Below, one piece after another: positions 27,667 to 35,345 of a stretch of DNA of 64,000 nucleotides. The DNA comes from Acinetobacter calcoaceticus (GTDB lineage Bacteria; Pseudomonadota; Gammaproteobacteria; Pseudomonadales; Moraxellaceae), in NCBI RefSeq assembly GCF_004345325.1, contig NZ_SLVJ01000009.1, positions 62,001-126,000 on the forward strand, in the 5' to 3' direction. The notes below the pieces were generated by a model. The model was given only the letters and a program-made list of their open reading frames with translations. It ran no database searches and was not told the origin of the DNA. The position numbers were made by a program, and so were the translations under genes. How positions within the stretch are numbered: position 1 is the first letter of the stretch; each line of letters starts with the position of its first letter.

Positions 27667-28686
27667 ATGTCCGATTGGCCACCACAACCACATAATGAAA
27701 AAACCACCTCTCAAGCTCCTGTTTCTGGACAAGAATGGCAAATTTTAGAAAAGGCTGTACTTGCATCTGTAGAAGAGCAGCGTCGTAGCCGCCGTTGGAG
27801 TATCTTTTTTAAATCACTGACTTTTCTTTATATCCTCAGCATCATCGTCATGATGTCTAGAGGCTGTAGTTTAACTGAAGATGCAGAGGAAACGACCAGT
27901 ACAGCACCGCATCTGGGTATCGTGAATATCTTGGGTACTATCGACTCGAGTAATCAGGGTGTAAACAGTACCGATACCATCAAATCCTTAAAACGTGCGT
28001 TTAAATCTAAAACTGCACAAGCAGTGGTGCTCAACGTCAATTCACCGGGCGGATCACCGGTACAGTCAGATGACATTTGGCAAGAGATTCGCCACTTGAA
28101 GAAAGAGTATCCGGATAAGAAAGTCTATGCAGTGATCGGTGATATGGGTGCTTCAGGCGCTTATTATATCGCTTCAGCTGCAGATGAAATCTGGGTCAAT
28201 CCGTCAAGTCTGGTGGGTTCGATCGGTGTGATTATGCCGAATTACGGTATAAATGGTTTGGCACAAAAATTGGGCGTTGAAGATCGCACCATGACCTCAG
28301 GCAGTAATAAAGACATACTGAGCATGACCAAGCCGATCAATCCAGCGCAACAAGCACATATCCAAGCTTTACTGGATAATGTACACGGTCACTTTATTGA
28401 AGCTGTGAAAGCGGGTCGTGGTTCAAAGCTTAAATCAACCGATCCTGCGATCTTCTCTGGTTTGTTTTGGACTGGCGAGCAAGCGATCAAATTGGGTATC
28501 GCGGATAAAGCTGGCAATATTGAAAGTCTAAAGCGTGAGTTAGATCTTGCTAAAACAGTGAACTATACAGTCGAACGTAGTCCCTTTGATTCGGTGCTCG
28601 GTCGTGTAGGATCTGAAATGGGGCAGAGTTTAGCTGCAGCATTGATGCAGCAAGTAGAAACTCAGCAGGAAGCCAAACTCAAATAG
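27667..28686 (+). CDS. sppA: S49-family signal peptide peptidase (SppA-like)
   Basis: Membrane-anchored serine protease that digests released signal peptides. It has 339 residues: a cytoplasmic N-tail, one TM helix (SLTFLYILSIIVMMSRG, about 57-74) and a periplasmic protease domain. The Ser/Lys dyad is visible: nucleophile Ser in DMGASGAYYIAS and general base Lys in MTSGSNKDILSMTKP, plus VLNVNSPGGSPVQSD, the oxyanion-loop region. The length matches the short (bacterial 36K-type) SppA rather than the 67K E. coli protein. It is followed by a hydrolase gene after 28 bases. Confidence 0.9.
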   Translation: MSDWPPQPHNEKTTSQAPVSGQEWQILEKAVLASVEEQRRSRRWSIFFKSLTFLYILSIIVMMSRGCSLTEDAEETTSTAPHLGIVNILGTIDSSNQGVNSTDTIKSLKRAFKSKTAQAVVLNVNSPGGSPVQSDDIWQEIRHLKKEYPDKKVYAVIGDMGASGAYYIASAADEIWVNPSSLVGSIGVIMPNYGINGLAQKLGVEDRTMTSGSNKDILSMTKPINPAQQAHIQALLDNVHGHFIEAVKAGRGSKLKSTDPAIFSGLFWTGEQAIKLGIADKAGNIESLKRELDLAKTVNYTVERSPFDSVLGRVGSEMGQSLAAALMQQVETQQEAKLK

Positions 28687-28714
28687 GTTCATGTCGTAGT
28701 GCATGCAATAGAAA

Positions 28715-29530
28715 ATGATGACAAACATTAGCAAGCCATTGATTCACTTTGCCCACGCCAATGGCGTACCATCGAAAGTCTATCAACGTTTATTTGATCA
28801 ACTCAGTGATGAGTATCAAGTGGTCTATGTGCCGATGATCGGACCTGACAAGCGTTATCCGATTAGTAACCATTGGCCGCACTTGGTAGATCAGGTGATT
28901 GACAGCATTGTGCAGCAAGCAAAGGGTCAGCCTGTGATTGGCTTGGGGCATTCTTTAGGCTCAGTGCTGACTTTGATGGCATCTTATAAACGACCTGAAT
29001 TGTTCTCACAGGTGATTATGCTGGACCCACCTTTGATCTTGGGTAAGAACGCATTTGCATTTCATTTGGCGAAGCTCTTTCATCTAAAGACCGTGGATAA
29101 AATCACCCCAGCAGGACTTTCTGTGCGTCGTCGTGATCATTGGGATTCACGTGAACAGGCGGGTGAGTTATTGCGCCCGAAAGGCTTTTATAAAAGTTTT
29201 GACGCAGCGTGTTTTCAACATTATCTCGATCATGCGCTGACTGAAGATAAGGTTCGTGGTGGTGTCACCTTAAGCATCCCTAAAGATGATGAAGTCGAGA
29301 TCTTTAGAACCAATCCATCGCTGTGGTGGTTGCCGATGCCAAAGCCAAAAGTACCTGTACATTTGGTGGTGGGTGATCAGAGTCCATTTTATATAAAAAA
29401 GTTCCCGCATTCGGCGAAACGTAAACTTGGAATTCCATTTACTGTCACACCTGGGGGCCACATGTTCCCATTGGAACATCCGAGTGTCGTGGTGGATTTG
29501 ATTAAAGACTTGATTAAACCCTCTCCTTGA
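28715..29530 (+). CDS. Alpha/beta hydrolase
   Basis: 271-residue alpha/beta-fold hydrolase of unknown substrate. FAHANGVPSKVY carries the HA-N-G oxyanion motif, GLGHSLGSVL the nucleophile elbow (Ser), and GGHMFPLEHP the catalytic His, with an acid likely in VVGDQSPF. The lid region is short and basic. The start is one of two adjacent ATGs (28715/28718). It lies 28 bases after sppA and probably shares its transcript, ending at a hairpin repeat shared with the convergent purN. Acinetobacter proteins of this type are often annotated only as hydrolases. Confidence 0.85.
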   Translation: MMTNISKPLIHFAHANGVPSKVYQRLFDQLSDEYQVVYVPMIGPDKRYPISNHWPHLVDQVIDSIVQQAKGQPVIGLGHSLGSVLTLMASYKRPELFSQVIMLDPPLILGKNAFAFHLAKLFHLKTVDKITPAGLSVRRRDHWDSREQAGELLRPKGFYKSFDAACFQHYLDHALTEDKVRGGVTLSIPKDDEVEIFRTNPSLWWLPMPKPKVPVHLVVGDQSPFYIKKFPHSAKRKLGIPFTVTPGGHMFPLEHPSVVVDLIKDLIKPSP

Positions 29531-29625
29531 TAAGGAGAGGGCAGGGTGAGGTTTAACCCTCATCCCAACCTTCTCCCAGAGGTGAGGTTTGACCCTCATC
29601 CCAACCTTCTCCCAGAGGGAGAAGG
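29519..29625. repeat. REP-like hairpin cluster with a 36-bp tandem duplication
   Basis: Three elements in 107 bases: a 10-bp hairpin CCCTCTCCTT/AAGGAGAGGG (29519-29541); two tandem 36-base units (29545-29580 and 29581-29616) differing at one base, each containing CCCTCATCCCAACC; and a 9-bp hairpin CCTTCTCCC/GGGAGAAGG (29605-29625). The first hairpin begins inside the hydrolase stop region and the whole block ends just short of the purN stop. It lies between convergent genes, where REP/intergenic palindromes and bidirectional terminators are common. Similar CCCTCATCCC words are typical of dispersed bacterial repeats. Confidence 0.88.
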
Positions 29626-29627
29626 CG

Positions 29628-30257
29628 TTAAAGGTGGCTAAATTGCAATGGTTTGGCTAAAGCTTTACCGCGATAGGTCAGGCTGCCATCTGCTTGATGC
29701 ACCATGACTTGGGTGCAAATCCATTCTACCGCCAGTGGATAGATGAAGTGCTCTAAGTCATGTACACGCTGTGCCAAAGATTCAGCATCATCATGGATAC
29801 CGACCTTAAGCACGCATTGGGCTAAGGCGGGACCAGCATCGAGTTCAGCAGTTACGTAGTGCACAGTGCAACCATGAAAAACATCACCACATTGCAGCAC
29901 CCGTTGATGGGTATGCATGCCCTTATAATACGGCAGCAGTGAAGGGTGGATGTTGATCATTTTGCCATGCCACGCTGCAACGAACTCAGCACTTAAAATG
30001 CGCATAAAGCCCGCAAGAATGACCAAGTCGACTTTCCAATCCAGCAATTGTTGATGCATGACAGCATCGAAACTTTCACGGCTTGGATAGTCTTTATGTG
30101 CGATCACGGCTGTAGCAATACCGGCGTGCTCAGCACGTTGTAACGCATAAGCCGTGGCTTTATTGGAGATGACACCGACGATGTCACCTGAGAGTTTGGC
30201 ATCGATCAGGGCCTGTAAATTACTGCCCTGACCTGAAACAAGTACCGCAATTCTCAT
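29628..30257 (-). CDS. purN: Phosphoribosylglycinamide formyltransferase
   Basis: Folate-dependent GAR transformylase (purine synthesis step 3), 209 residues. The motifs are complete: N-terminal RIAVLVSGQGSNLQALIDA phosphate loop, the catalytic Asn-His-Asp set in NIHPSLLPYYKGMHTHQRVL (Asn, His) and DAGPALAQC (Asp), and VILAGFMRILS for folate binding. The start codon overlaps the purM stop by one base, so the pair is translationally coupled, the normal purMN order. Confidence 0.96.
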   Translation of the reverse strand: MRIAVLVSGQGSNLQALIDAKLSGDIVGVISNKATAYALQRAEHAGIATAVIAHKDYPSRESFDAVMHQQLLDWKVDLVILAGFMRILSAEFVAAWHGKMINIHPSLLPYYKGMHTHQRVLQCGDVFHGCTVHYVTAELDAGPALAQCVLKVGIHDDAESLAQRVHDLEHFIYPLAVEWICTQVMVHQADGSLTYRGKALAKPLQFSHL

Positions 30258-31327
30258 TAGGCAAAGATCACGCGAATTTTCTCATCAGCGCCAGCGACTG
30301 ATTCAGCATTCTCTGCGATTTGGCCCATTTTCCAAGCGCTCTCACCCAAAGAATTGAGTAAGTTGATGGTTTGATCTGCGTCGTTTGCATCAACCACAAT
30401 CACCATGCCCACACCACAGTTAAAGGTGCGATACATTTCAAACTGTTCTACACCGCCTTCGCGTTGTAATAGTTTGAATAATTCTGGCCATTCCCAAGAA
30501 GACTCATCCACGATAGCTTGTGCACCATTAGGTAACACACGGGGTAAGTTGCCCGGTAAACCACCGCCAGTGATATGCGCCATCGCATGCACATTGACTT
30601 GTTTACACAATTCAAGCATCGATTTTACATAAATACGGGTCGGTTCCATCACCACATCGGCCAATGGGCGACCATCGACGATTTGAGTGAGATCGATGTT
30701 TTTCACATCTAAAATTTTACGCAGTAATGAATAACCGTTTGAGTGTGCGCCTGAAGATGCAACACCGATCAGCACATCACCAGCTTTAACTTGGCTACCA
30801 TCAATAATTTTGCTGTGCTCAACCACACCTACAGAAAAACCTGCAAGATCGTAGTCTTCGCCTTCGTACATGCCTGGCATTTCAGCAGTTTCACCGCCAA
30901 CCAATGCACAGCCTGCAAGTTCACAGCCTTTACCGATGCCGGTTACAACATCAGCAGCAACGTCGACATTTAAATGTCCAGTTGCATAATAATCGAGGAA
31001 AAATAAAGGTTCAGCGCCACAGACCAAGAGGTCATTAACACACATGGCGACTAAGTCTTGACCAATGGTGTCATGGCGATTTAAGTTCAATGCTAAGCGT
31101 AATTTAGTCCCAACACCGTCTGTACCTGAAACCAGGACAGGTTCTTCATAACCTTTCGGGATTTTGCACAGTGCGCCGAAGCCACCGAGTCCACCCATTA
31201 CTTCAGGTCGAGTTGTACGTTTAGCGACTGATTTGATTCGATCGACGAGTGCGTCGCCCGCTTCGATGTCCACACCAGCGTCTTTGTAGCTTAATCCGGT
31301 GTTTGAGTTAGAAGTTGTGTTGCTCAT
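30257..31327 (-). CDS. purM: Phosphoribosylformylglycinamidine cyclo-ligase
   Basis: AIR synthetase (purine synthesis step 5), 356 residues. It begins [21 protein letters not shown], then [59 protein letters not shown] and [16 protein letters not shown], all hallmark motifs of the ATP-binding PurM fold. It is first in the purMN operon. The ribosome-binding site GGAGA lies in the 3' arm of a leader hairpin, described separately. It is divergent from the PerM-type gene, 134 bases apart. Confidence 0.97.
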   Translation of the reverse strand: MSNTTSNSNTGLSYKDAGVDIEAGDALVDRIKSVAKRTTRPEVMGGLGGFGALCKIPKGYEEPVLVSGTDGVGTKLRLALNLNRHDTIGQDLVAMCVNDLLVCGAEPLFFLDYYATGHLNVDVAADVVTGIGKGCELAGCALVGGETAEMPGMYEGEDYDLAGFSVGVVEHSKIIDGSQVKAGDVLIGVASSGAHSNGYSLLRKILDVKNIDLTQIVDGRPLADVVMEPTRIYVKSMLELCKQVNVHAMAHITGGGLPGNLPRVLPNGAQAIVDESSWEWPELFKLLQREGGVEQFEMYRTFNCGVGMVIVVDANDADQTINLLNSLGESAWKMGQIAENAESVAGADEKIRVIFA

Positions 31328-31334
31328 AATGATG

Positions 31335-31354
31335 TCTCCGCATTCGCGCGGAGA
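31335..31354 (-). promoter_or_regulatory. Hairpin enclosing the purM ribosome-binding site
   Basis: On the minus strand, TCTCCGC pairs perfectly with GCGGAGA across a 6-base loop. The GGAGA of the 3' arm is the purM ribosome-binding site, 7 bases before the ATG. This could mask initiation. No riboswitch aptamer is recognisable upstream within the 134-base gap. Confidence 0.55.
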
Positions 31355-31461
31355 TTATACCTGAATATACGAAACTCTTATGTTAAATCTGCGCTAAAAT
31401 GCTATCTTAATTTAATTAATTCTACTTCTATAACCAATAAACTCATAAAAGGTGCGCTTCT

Positions 31462-32655
31462 ATGCACGATCGGACGTTAAAACGTATATTTCTTTTGCTT
31501 GGCGTCGCCTTTATCTTGTGGGTGCTCTATCTGCTTAAGCCAGTGGTGATTCCATTTATTGGTGCATTCTTTATTGCCTACCTGTTTAATCCACTGGTGG
31601 AAAAACTCGCCAAAATCATGCCGCGGTGGTTGGCAATTGGTAATGTCTTCCTTGGCATCGGCTTGGTCATTACGTGGGCAACTTGGTTTATTGTTCCGCT
31701 GGTGTGGAAGCAATTGATCTATGCGCGTGAAAGTATTCCAGTCGGGATTGATTGGATCAATCAGACTTTTCTGCCTTGGCTCTCGAAAACGTTCAATGTC
31801 GAACACATGAAAATAGACAATGAACAAATGACCAAAGTGGTTATGGACTATGTGCAGACCAATTATAGCGTCGACAGTGTGCAGGCGATGTTGGTGCCAT
31901 TATTACAATCGGGGCTTAATTTTATTCAAATTGGCGGCACAGTCGTACTCATGCCGATCATTGCTTTTTATTTCTTGCTCGATTGGAACCGAATGTTGCG
32001 TAAACAGCAACAACTGATCCCGCCACGTTATAAAGATCAAACTTTGAAAATCGTCGGGGAGTGCCACAATGTATTGGGTGCATTTGTAAAAGGTCAATTT
32101 TTAGTGATGATCTTACTCGGTATAGTCTATGCCGTGGGTTTACAACTGATCGGTATACAAGTGGGGTTGATTATTGGGTTGGTGGCAGGGTTAGCCAGCA
32201 TTATTCCTTATCTGGGCTTTGCCGTAGGGATCGTTGCAGCAATGATCGCGTGTTTCTTCCAGTTCGGTTTGGATTGGACCCATATGGCACTGGTTCTGGG
32301 TGTGTTTATGGTCGGGCAAGTCATCGAAGGTTATGTACTACAACCTTTCTTGTTGGGTGATAAAATTGGTCTGTCACCAGTGGCTGTGGTTTTTGCTGTA
32401 CTGGCGGGCGCCCAATTGGCAGGATTCTTGGGAATGTTGATTGCTTTACCTGTCGCTGCAGTGATTGTGGTACTGTTAAAACATATACGACACAGTTACC
32501 AGCAGAGCGAGTTTTTTCAACCTGCCTTAGTGACTGTACATAATAATGGCGAAACTGAGCGGGTGACCGTTGAAACTGAGCAGGTCAATCTTGATATTGA
32601 AGTTAAAAACCATCAAGATACAGTGAATACCCCTTCAGACGATCCACTTAAATAA
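31462..32655 (+). CDS. perM: PerM/AI-2E family membrane permease
   Basis: 397-residue inner-membrane protein of the AI-2E (PerM/UPF0118) family, with about eight TM helices. The family features are an N-terminal LLKPVVIPFIGAFFIAYLFNPLVEKL segment, the central FYFLLDWNRM helix, the GIVYAVGLQLIGIQVGLIIGL pair and the C-terminal EGYVLQPFLLGDKIGLSPVAVVFAVLAGAQLAGFLGMLIALPVAAV block with its conserved Gly/Pro residues. Members export small molecules or act as Na+/H+ exchangers; the substrate here is unknown. Placement next to purMN and hda is the common gammaproteobacterial order. The C-terminal 50 residues are polar and divergent. Confidence 0.87.
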   Translation: MHDRTLKRIFLLLGVAFILWVLYLLKPVVIPFIGAFFIAYLFNPLVEKLAKIMPRWLAIGNVFLGIGLVITWATWFIVPLVWKQLIYARESIPVGIDWINQTFLPWLSKTFNVEHMKIDNEQMTKVVMDYVQTNYSVDSVQAMLVPLLQSGLNFIQIGGTVVLMPIIAFYFLLDWNRMLRKQQQLIPPRYKDQTLKIVGECHNVLGAFVKGQFLVMILLGIVYAVGLQLIGIQVGLIIGLVAGLASIIPYLGFAVGIVAAMIACFFQFGLDWTHMALVLGVFMVGQVIEGYVLQPFLLGDKIGLSPVAVVFAVLAGAQLAGFLGMLIALPVAAVIVVLLKHIRHSYQQSEFFQPALVTVHNNGETERVTVETEQVNLDIEVKNHQDTVNTPSDDPLK

Positions 32656-32677
32656 CCATTGGGAATAAGATACATCG

Positions 32678-33385
32678 ATGCGTCAATTGCAGTTGAATAT
32701 CGAACCTCAGCTCGATGCCCAGATCAGTGATTTTTCAGGTCCGGGTTGGGGTGCAGTCATTGATGCTATACGTCAACTTCATGCAGGCTTACTCAACCGA
32801 TTCTATGTCTACGGCAACGCAGGCAGCGGTAAGAGTCATTTACTCACGGCCATATGCGACTCCTATTTGGAGTTGGGCAAATCAGCGATTAAAGTGTCTT
32901 TACTCGAGTTGCTTGATGCGCCGATCGAAGCCATCACCAGCTTAGAAAGTTATGACCTGGTGGCATTGGATGACATAGAAGCGATTATTGGTGTACCACA
33001 TTGGCAAAAAGCAGTTTTCCACCTGATCAATAATCACAACGAAACCGGTGGGCAATTGGTGTTCTCATCTCGTTTTGCACCCAAAGAACTCAAACTCGAA
33101 TTGCATGACTTGCGTTCACGTCTAAATCAAGCGGTCAGTGTCAGTGTACCCAATGGTGATGACCTCGCAGATCGCCAAGCCCTATTACACTCTGTGCTTG
33201 AACGTCGTGGGGTACATTTTGATGCGCAAATCATCGAATATCTGCTGCTCCATGGCCCGCATCAGACCAGTACTTTACTGCAGTCAGTTGATCAATTAGA
33301 AAAGTTGTTACAGGGCGAGAAAGTCAAACTATCTCATGCAACTTTAAGACAAATTTATGCACTGATCGACGAATATCGGCAATAA
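32678..33385 (+). CDS. hda: DnaA regulatory inactivator Hda
   Basis: AAA+ protein homologous to the DnaA ATPase domain; with the beta clamp it promotes hydrolysis of DnaA-bound ATP after initiation. It has 235 residues, starting MRQLQLNIEPQLDAQ, where QL-x-L-like residues form the clamp-binding motif near the N-terminus. Walker A YGNAGSGKSH, Walker B LVALDDIE, sensor 1 LVFSSRFAP and the box VII arginine region LRSRLNQ are visible. It starts 22 bases after perM and is probably co-transcribed with it. Confidence 0.9.
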   Translation: MRQLQLNIEPQLDAQISDFSGPGWGAVIDAIRQLHAGLLNRFYVYGNAGSGKSHLLTAICDSYLELGKSAIKVSLLELLDAPIEAITSLESYDLVALDDIEAIIGVPHWQKAVFHLINNHNETGGQLVFSSRFAPKELKLELHDLRSRLNQAVSVSVPNGDDLADRQALLHSVLERRGVHFDAQIIEYLLLHGPHQTSTLLQSVDQLEKLLQGEKVKLSHATLRQIYALIDEYRQ

Positions 33386-33494
33386 TCAAGATTTCCTTGA
33401 GAAAATTTTTTAATTGTGACAGAGTACGCAAAAGGCTGACTAGACTCATGCAGCTGCGACTTGATAACGAATAAAAAAATTCATGGAGATAACG

Positions 33495-35345
33495 ATGCTC
33501 AAACGGAGCTTTGGCGTAGGTTTGCTATGTCTAGCACATCATGCATATAGTGCCCCGATTAAGGTGACCACCACAGAAGATGTGGCCAGTACGGTTAATC
33601 AGTGTTCTTTAAGACATGCCATCGAATATGTGAACCTTGGCATGCCTGAAGAGGCCTATAAGGGCTGTGGTGGCAAGGATGCAGAAAACATCATTTTGTT
33701 GAAAGCAAACACCGAATATACATTACAAAAGCAAATTAAAATTTCCAAAAGATTGGTGATGCGAACAGATTACGGCGATGTAGTCTCTGATAGTGTCATG
33801 GGTAAAAATAATGCCATTATAAAAATGAAAGGCAAAGACCGTATATTTTGGATTGAACGAGCGCCTCCAGAGAAACCAGCAGAAGGTGAAGAGCCCGCTG
33901 CACCACAAGCTATTTTAGTCACATTGGTGGAGTTGACCTTAGATGGCTGTCAGGCGGACGCCTGCGTTGATCAGGGTGGATTGATCTATAACAAAGACAA
34001 TTTAAGCTTCCAATTTGGCCAACTCATCAATGGTCGTGCCAAACAAGGTGGCGCAATTTATAACTATTCTAGTGAAGTCAAAGACGCTCCTAAAAGTTCG
34101 ATCATCATCTTAGACACATTGCTCAAAGGCAATAAGGCCAATGAAGGGGCCGTGATTTATAGTGAACGGCCTCAGTTTTATGTTTTTAAAAGTTTGATCC
34201 GTGAAAATGAAGTCCTCAATGCCAATGCTTCAAATTTTCAGGTGCAAAGGCCCTTTAAAACCGCAGAGGAAATGGAAGATTTAGGACCCGCCTTGGTCCG
34301 CGGCCTAGTCAATAGTACGATTTATAACAATAAGGGTTATATCACCACGATTCACGATGGCATGTTGATGAACAACGTGACTATGGTGTTCAATACTAAA
34401 GGTTTAATTTTTAATGCACCGTTGAAGAAAGGCAATGTATCCAACAATATTATCGCGAAAAACGGTAACTTAGACTGTCAGGTAATCGCTGGGGCAGATG
34501 CTAAAAAAATCAGTAATAATCTTTACGGAACTGGTTGTGAGGGTGAGCTCGGTCAGACTTTAGGAACCACCCGCTTAATTGCAGGTGAGAAAAATGAAGG
34601 TAAATGTGACTTAAACTCAGATGGGATCATGTGTCCAATCAATGACTATACTGAACATGCACTGGGCTTTTTTAAACCTCGACTGCTCTCAAGTTATAAA
34701 CAAATTGCGGATTCACCCATCGTCAATCATGGGCCTTACTTTGGCAGTGAAATGATGTCATGTGTCGAAAGTCAGCTTGGTGATCAACGTGGTCGGATTC
34801 GCCCAACTGAGCCGAGTCTATGTGATCGGGGCTCGATTGAATTGGCTTTTAATACCACTGACGTGAATTTAATCGGTGCAGACATCTTTTATGGTGGCAT
34901 AGCCAAAATGCAATTGACTGATCAGTTGGTCGACGGTGAATTGGTTGATGCCAAGCAGTGTAAGGCATTGTTTGGTGATCGCCCAGATGGCCAGGCTTGG
35001 CAACCCGGTTGTATGCGTATTGAGCAAAATCTTACCCCAAGCAAGGGTACAACCACGATCTCGCCAGAGGGTGAGGTGACTTATACGCCAAATGGCAATT
35101 GGCATGGAAGCGATGATTTTAAAATTCTAGTGGTCACGACCACTACGCGCTTTAATGATTCAAATAACCCTTATATTCAAATCCCTGTACGTATCGTGCA
35201 AAGTCCACCCAATGATTTTCAAAACAAAAAAACCGGCGGCAGTCTAGGTGTGTGGACGTTCATGGGCTTAGTTGGGCTGATTGGATTGCGTCTACGTAAA
35301 TCAGTTTTGGATGCAGCAAAATTGGGGAATACTCATGAAAAATAA
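33495..35345 (+). CDS. Exported beta-helix protein with GlyGly-CTERM tail (rhombotarget-like)
   Basis: 616-residue exported protein. Start chosen at ATG 33495, six bases after GGAG; an ATG at 33483 also exists. A signal peptide ends at HAYSA. A CSLRHAI box at about 35 matches the N-terminal CSLREA domain. The middle has Asn/Gly-rich, GGAIYN-type repeats as in right-handed beta helices, then CDRGSIEL and a possible beta-sandwich. The C-terminus is GG, a hydrophobic helix (VWTFMGLVGLIGL) and RLRK, the GlyGly-CTERM signal cleaved by rhombosortase. The resemblance to 'rhombotarget A' of Acinetobacter is from memory. It overlaps the next gene by 11 bases. Confidence 0.8.
   Translation: MLKRSFGVGLLCLAHHAYSAPIKVTTTEDVASTVNQCSLRHAIEYVNLGMPEEAYKGCGGKDAENIILLKANTEYTLQKQIKISKRLVMRTDYGDVVSDSVMGKNNAIIKMKGKDRIFWIERAPPEKPAEGEEPAAPQAILVTLVELTLDGCQADACVDQGGLIYNKDNLSFQFGQLINGRAKQGGAIYNYSSEVKDAPKSSIIILDTLLKGNKANEGAVIYSERPQFYVFKSLIRENEVLNANASNFQVQRPFKTAEEMEDLGPALVRGLVNSTIYNNKGYITTIHDGMLMNNVTMVFNTKGLIFNAPLKKGNVSNNIIAKNGNLDCQVIAGADAKKISNNLYGTGCEGELGQTLGTTRLIAGEKNEGKCDLNSDGIMCPINDYTEHALGFFKPRLLSSYKQIADSPIVNHGPYFGSEMMSCVESQLGDQRGRIRPTEPSLCDRGSIELAFNTTDVNLIGADIFYGGIAKMQLTDQLVDGELVDAKQCKALFGDRPDGQAWQPGCMRIEQNLTPSKGTTTISPEGEVTYTPNGNWHGSDDFKILVVTTTTRFNDSNNPYIQIPVRIVQSPPNDFQNKKTGGSLGVWTFMGLVGLIGLRLRKSVLDAAKLGNTHEK

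Noticed and set aside
29545..29616. Repeat block considered as a CRISPR fragment
   Set aside because: The two 36-base units are directly adjacent with no spacers and there are no cas genes; it is a tandem repeat.
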